Shown: piece after piece, positions 4,542 to 7,186 of the stretch | Layout of the letters: every line of letters begins with the position of its first letter | Position numbering within the stretch: the first letter of the stretch is position 1 | Assembly: GCA_018830385.1 (NCBI GenBank) | Contig: JAHJSO010000122.1 | Coordinates: 1 to 7,186 of the forward strand | Length of the DNA: 7,186 nt | Direction of reading: 5' to 3' | DNA from: Elusimicrobiota bacterium | GTDB lineage: Bacteria > Elusimicrobiota > Endomicrobiia > CG1-02-37-114 > JAHJSO01 | Made by a program: the position numbers and the translations under genes | The notes under the pieces: model-generated | What the model saw: the letters and a program-made list of their open reading frames with translations, nothing else | Databases searched by the model: none | What the model was told of the DNA's origin: nothing

Positions 4542-4559
4542 ATAAATCCCCCGATTTAT
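4542..4559. promoter_or_regulatory. Perfect hairpin presenting the Shine-Dalgarno of the DUF2284 gene
   Basis: ATAAATC-CCCC-GATTTAT is a perfect 7-4-7 inverted repeat ending one base before the start codon at 4540. On the transcribed strand the G-rich loop and the first base of the 3' arm form the Shine-Dalgarno. It could act as an RNA hairpin that modulates translation or as a protein-binding palindrome in DNA; the sequence does not decide. Confidence 0.55.
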
Positions 4560-4657
4560 CAGCGATAGTGTCCGGAAAGTATGAGCGGCATCATATAAAA
4601 GACGTGCATGAGGCGATGAAAGAAATTATTGCTGCCGACACTCAGACGGGCCGCTGA
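4556..4657 (+). other. Possible 3' remnant of a plus-strand gene
   Basis: On the plus strand an open stretch ends SGKYERHHIKDVHEAMKEII, then AADTQTGR and TGA (4655-4657), overlapping the end of serS by 16 bases. The residue mix looks protein-like and the DNA is less AT-rich than the gene to its left. There is no convincing start, and the frame continues leftward into the DUF2284 leader. It might be the tail of a gene cut off by insertion of the AT-rich segment, or chance. No family recognised. Confidence 0.2.
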
Positions 4658-5940
4658 ATCGTATCAAACCCGGTGTATTTTTGCAGGACATCCGGGATTT
4701 TTACACTCCCGTCCTTCTGTTGATAATTTTCAAGTATTGCAGCGAACGTCCTTCCGACCGCAAGGCCTGAACCATTTATCGTATGTACAAACTCTCTTGT
4801 ACCGTCTGATTTTTTATATTTCATGTTAAGCCTCCTTGATTGGAAATCCCTGAAATTACTGCAGGAAGAAATCTCCCGCCAGAGTTTTTCTCCGGGCATC
4901 CAGACCTCCAGGTCGTAGGTTTTTGATGCTGCGAAACCCAGATCCGCAGTACACAGTTCTACTACCCTGTACGGCAGTCGCATTAGTTTTAGGACTTGTT
5001 CCGCATCCGCGAGCAATTTTTCAAGTTCGTTCATTGAACTCTCCGGCCTGCATATCTTTACAAGTTCTATCTTGTTAAACTGATGGTTCCTGATTAACCC
5101 CTTTGTATCCTTCCCGTAGGAACCGGACTCCCGCCTGAAACACGCCGAGTAAGAAACGTATTTTACCGGCAGGGCATTTTCTTCCAACACTTCATCCCTG
5201 TGGATGTTTGTAACCGAAACCTCCGCAGTCGGTATAAGGTACAATTCGTCGTCGCGGCACTTGAATACTTCCTCTTCAAACTTCGGGAGTTGCCCGGTGC
5301 CTGTTATTGATTTTTTATTTACGAGATACGGGGTGAATACCTCAAAATAGCCGTGTTCCCTTATGTGAAGTTCAAGCATGAACGTTATGATGGCCCGTTC
5401 AAGGGCTGCACCGGCGCCTTTAAGCAGGGCGAACCGCGCCCCTGAAATTTTTGCTGCGGACGGGAAATCAAGTATATCCAGTCCGGCTCCTGTCTCCCAG
5501 TGGGGCTTCGGCACAAAATCCGGCTGCCGGGTGGACTTGCCTGCCGGAACTGACTGGCCCGGTGGTACCGGCATGCCGTCAGGGGTCCACTGGCGGACTA
5601 TCCTGTTGTCTTTTTCTGATTCGCCGACGGGCACCGACTCATCGGGGATATTCGGAAGGCGCAGGAGAAAATCTTCAATGTGCTGCTCTATCGTCAATAA
5701 AAACCTTTCTTTCTCCTGGATTTTCCCCCTCAGGGACTCGCCCTTTTTTGCGAGCGCATCCTCCGCTTTTTCCTTTGAGATCCTTTTTCTCTCAGAACGG
5801 ATTTCTTCTATTTCAACCAGAAGTTTTCTTCTTTCGGCGTCCCATTTAATCAGCTGTTCAAGAGAAACGTCTATCTTTCTTTTTTTAAGCCCATCCTGCA
5901 CCTTGTTTATGTTGTCTCTTATTAATTTTATGTCAATCAT
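4642..5940 (-). CDS. serS: Seryl-tRNA synthetase
   Basis: This is a 432-residue class II synthetase that charges tRNA-Ser with serine in the cytoplasm. The N-terminal antiparallel coiled-coil arm that grips the long variable arm of tRNA-Ser spans about residues 25-95. The catalytic core shows PKPHWETG (144-151), the serine-binding TAE (238-240), motif 2 with [22 protein letters not shown] (267-288), and motif 3 [18 protein letters not shown] (390-407). Length is at the upper side of normal because residues about 119-139 (with [18 protein letters not shown]) are inserted in the linker before the core, where relatives have only a few residues. The ATG at 5940 follows AAGGGGTGA eight bases upstream, and that site is formed by a leftover copy of the rtcB tail. 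It is probably co-transcribed with rtcB. Confidence 0.98.
   Translation of the reverse strand: MIDIKLIRDNINKVQDGLKKRKIDVSLEQLIKWDAERRKLLVEIEEIRSERKRISKEKAEDALAKKGESLRGKIQEKERFLLTIEQHIEDFLLRLPNIPDESVPVGESEKDNRIVRQWTPDGMPVPPGQSVPAGKSTRQPDFVPKPHWETGAGLDILDFPSAAKISGARFALLKGAGAALERAIITFMLELHIREHGYFEVFTPYLVNKKSITGTGQLPKFEEEVFKCRDDELYLIPTAEVSVTNIHRDEVLEENALPVKYVSYSACFRRESGSYGKDTKGLIRNHQFNKIELVKICRPESSMNELEKLLADAEQVLKLMRLPYRVVELCTADLGFAASKTYDLEVWMPGEKLWREISSCSNFRDFQSRRLNMKYKKSDGTREFVHTINGSGLAVGRTFAAILENYQQKDGSVKIPDVLQKYTGFDTIQRPV
5531..5590. repeat. Inverted-repeat-bounded in-frame insert within serS
   Basis: The 60-bp stretch is bounded by GTGGAC (5531-5536) and GTCCAC (5585-5590), with an inner pair TGCCGG (5542-5547) / CCGGCA (5568-5573). 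It corresponds to SerRS residues 117-137, which coincides with the linker insert, and it keeps the reading frame. This resembles palindromic mini-elements that insert in frame into genes, as known from Rickettsia palindromic elements. Relation to any known repeat family was not shown. Confidence 0.5.
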
Positions 5941-5948
5941 TTAAGTCA

Positions 5949-5990
5949 TCACCCCTTAATAACGCCAAGCGGCTTGAGTCCGGCGACCTT
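5949..5990 (-). pseudogene. Orphan second copy of the rtcB C-terminal tail
   Basis: On the minus strand these 14 codons read KVAGLKPLGVIKG plus TGA, 12 of 13 residues identical to the true end of rtcB (KVAKLKPLGVIKG, 5999-6040), 50 bp away. I count 31 of 42 bases identical; nine of the eleven differences are third-position synonymous changes and the other two fall in the one K/G codon. That pattern implies both copies were protein-coding while they diverged. In this copy the codon before the tail is TAA, so it cannot be translated as an extension. Its last bases now serve as the serS Shine-Dalgarno. Confidence 0.75.
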
Positions 5991-5998
5991 TTAAGTTA

Positions 5999-7186
5999 TC
6001 ATCCTTTAATCACCCCGAGGGGTTTCAGTTTAGCGACCTTTTTTGATATACCCGCCCTGTGGCAGACCTCAACCACCTGGCTTACGTCCTTGTAAGCGTT
6101 TGGTGCCTCTTCTGCCAGCGTCTTCCATGAATCTGATTTTACAAAAATCCCCCCCCTTTCCAACTCCCGAGCAAGTTCCTCCCCGCGGACGTTCCTTAAA
6201 CTCTGCGTCCTGCTCATAAGCCGCCCGGCGCCGTGGCAGGTTGAGCCCCATGTTTCATTCATCGCCCCCAGTGTACCTGCAAGGACGAACGAAGCGGTCC
6301 CCATTGTCCCCGGTATCAGGACCGGTTGTCCGACGTTCCTGTAGTCCTGCGGCACGTCAGGATGCCCCGGCGGAAAAGCCCTTGTGGCTCCCTTCCTGTG
6401 AATCATCAATTTCTGTTTCTTCCCGCCGACCGTATGCTCTTCAAATTTTCCTATATTGTGTGCCACGTCATAAACAACCTCAAGCCCCATGTCTGCTTCG
6501 GATTTTTCCATGACCCTCACAAGCACTTCTCTTACCCGGTGCGTTATAATCTGTCTGTTTGCCCAGGCGTAGTTTGCCGCAGACGCCATCGCGGAAAAAT
6601 AAGTCCTGCCCTCAGGCGAACCCACCGGGGCGCACACCAACTGCCTGTCGGGGAGTGAGATGCCGTATTTTTGCACTACCGGTTGCAGCACCCTTATACT
6701 GTCGTCGCACACCTGGTAGCCGAGCCCGCGCGAACCCGTGTGTATCATGACTGTTATGCAGTCATGTGTAAGCCCGAATACGGCTGCCGTTGCAGCATCA
6801 TATATCTCTTCAACGTACTGAATCTCCAGAAAGTGGTTCCCGGCCCCGAGCGTACCTAATTGTTCGTGTCCCCTCCGTAGCGCCTTTTGCCCGACGCTCT
6901 CCGGCATGGCCCCGTCAAGCCGGCCGTTCTCCTCGGTATGTTTAAGGTCCCCCTGCCTGCCGAACCCCTTTTTAACCGCCCATGCCGCACCCTCTTTAAG
7001 AACATGCTTTACTTCTTCGGGTGAAAGTGAAATTTTTCCGGTAGAACCGATGCCCGACGGTACCGCCCTGAACAACCCCTCTATCAATTCCTTTATCTTA
7101 TTGGATACATCCTGCCGGCGCAAATTTGTTCTGATGAGCCGCACCCCGCAGTTTATGTCGTAGCCTATCCCGCCCGGTGAAATTAC
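5999..7186 (-). CDS. rtcB: RtcB-type RNA-splicing ligase, 5' end outside the window
   Basis: 395 residues are visible and the frame is open to the window edge; about 80-90 N-terminal residues are missing. RtcB joins RNA 2',3'-cyclic phosphate or 3'-phosphate ends to 5'-OH ends using GTP and Mn2+. The metal- and guanylate-binding signature is present: ISPGGIGYDINCGVRL at the visible N-terminus (Asp10, Cys13), GAGNHFLEI (His118), HTGSRGLG (His149), YDVAHNIGKFE (His243), and STCHGAGRLMSR with His318, which corresponds to the guanylated histidine. All expected catalytic residues are there, so it should be active. No archease gene is visible in the window. It ends 58 bp before serS on the same strand, and that gap contains a second copy of its own tail. 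Confidence 0.97.
   Translation of the reverse strand, partial: VISPGGIGYDINCGVRLIRTNLRRQDVSNKIKELIEGLFRAVPSGIGSTGKISLSPEEVKHVLKEGAAWAVKKGFGRQGDLKHTEENGRLDGAMPESVGQKALRRGHEQLGTLGAGNHFLEIQYVEEIYDAATAAVFGLTHDCITVMIHTGSRGLGYQVCDDSIRVLQPVVQKYGISLPDRQLVCAPVGSPEGRTYFSAMASAANYAWANRQIITHRVREVLVRVMEKSEADMGLEVVYDVAHNIGKFEEHTVGGKKQKLMIHRKGATRAFPPGHPDVPQDYRNVGQPVLIPGTMGTASFVLAGTLGAMNETWGSTCHGAGRLMSRTQSLRNVRGEELARELERGGIFVKSDSWKTLAEEAPNAYKDVSQVVEVCHRAGISKKVAKLKPLGVIKG

Noticed and set aside
4541..4641. Very short minus-strand frames between serS and the DUF2284 gene (16 and 11 codons)
   Set aside because: Neither has a ribosome-binding site, and frames this short are expected by chance.
88..4660. Direct repeats at the ends of the AT-rich block (att sites)
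   Set aside because: Comparing the tRNA-proximal end with the serS-proximal end by eye gave only very short matches such as AAATCCC, not enough for an attachment-site duplication.
5378..5944. Long plus-strand open frames opposite serS (including 5451-5849)
   Set aside because: They lie entirely antisense to a clear SerRS coding sequence, show low-complexity Ser/Pro/Phe-rich translations and no family features. They are shadows.
6069..6251. Second minus-strand frame inside rtcB
   Set aside because: It overlaps the RtcB segment with the active-site STCHGAGR motif in another frame and has no independent support.
6241..7163. Several plus-strand open frames opposite rtcB
   Set aside because: All overlap the intact RtcB catalytic sequence on the other strand, have Pro/Arg/Ser-biased translations and no ribosome-binding sites that stand out.
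1..7186. CRISPR array, insertion sequence or rRNA
   Set aside because: No regularly spaced repeats, transposase motifs with terminal repeats, or rRNA segments were seen.

Overview
The window looks like bacterial chromosome from an uncultured or poorly sampled lineage. Two moderately GC-rich housekeeping genes, rtcB (RNA ligase, 5' end off the window) and serS (seryl-tRNA synthetase), sit at the right. A tRNA-Ser(UGA) gene sits at the extreme left. Between them (about 88-4640) is a visibly AT-rich accessory stretch. Every convincing gene is on the minus strand, so transcription runs right to left. I cannot name the organism. The family mix and a palindromic in-frame insert in SerRS fit several environmental phyla (for example Omnitrophota, Planctomycetota-Brocadiales or Nitrospirota), but this is a guess.

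Layout from left to right: tRNA-Ser (1-87); the C-terminal end of a tyrosine recombinase (112-405); a RelE/ParE-type toxin cut off halfway (354-485) with its small coiled-coil antitoxin (485-664) and promoter; an unrecognised small ORF (729-971); a complete two-gene HEPN/MNT toxin-antitoxin operon (989-1955) with a near-consensus promoter overlapped by paired palindromic operators; a GGQ-type peptide-release/ribosome-rescue protein (2062-2475) directly behind a zincin-like metallopeptidase (2477-2842); an intact RelE/RelB-type pair (2883-3373) with its own promoter; two very small ORFs (3411-3599) in a gap that would otherwise look empty; a one-helix membrane protein (3621-3818) translationally coupled to a cysteine-rich DUF2284-type metal-binding protein (3815-4540); then serS and rtcB.

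The three toxin-antitoxin cassettes each have a sigma70-like promoter with a 17-bp spacer, so each looks like an independently acquired, self-regulated unit. One (485-664 plus 354-485) is broken by fusion to the integrase remnant. Much of the window deals with RNA or translation: two RelE-type RNases, a HEPN RNase, a GGQ rescue factor, an RNA ligase, SerRS and its tRNA. Whether this is more than coincidence is inference.

The least ordinary observations are: (1) a diverged second copy of the last 13 codons of rtcB lying between rtcB and serS, with nearly all differences at third codon positions; (2) a roughly 20-residue insert in SerRS whose DNA is exactly bounded by a GTGGAC/GTCCAC inverted repeat; (3) the paired 6-5-6 operators 22 bp apart in front of the HTH-MNT/HEPN operon; (4) a 43-codon ORF with a strong ribosome-binding site, preceded in the same frame by an 11-codon ORF, downstream of the DUF2284 operon; (5) a perfect hairpin whose loop holds the Shine-Dalgarno of the DUF2284 gene.
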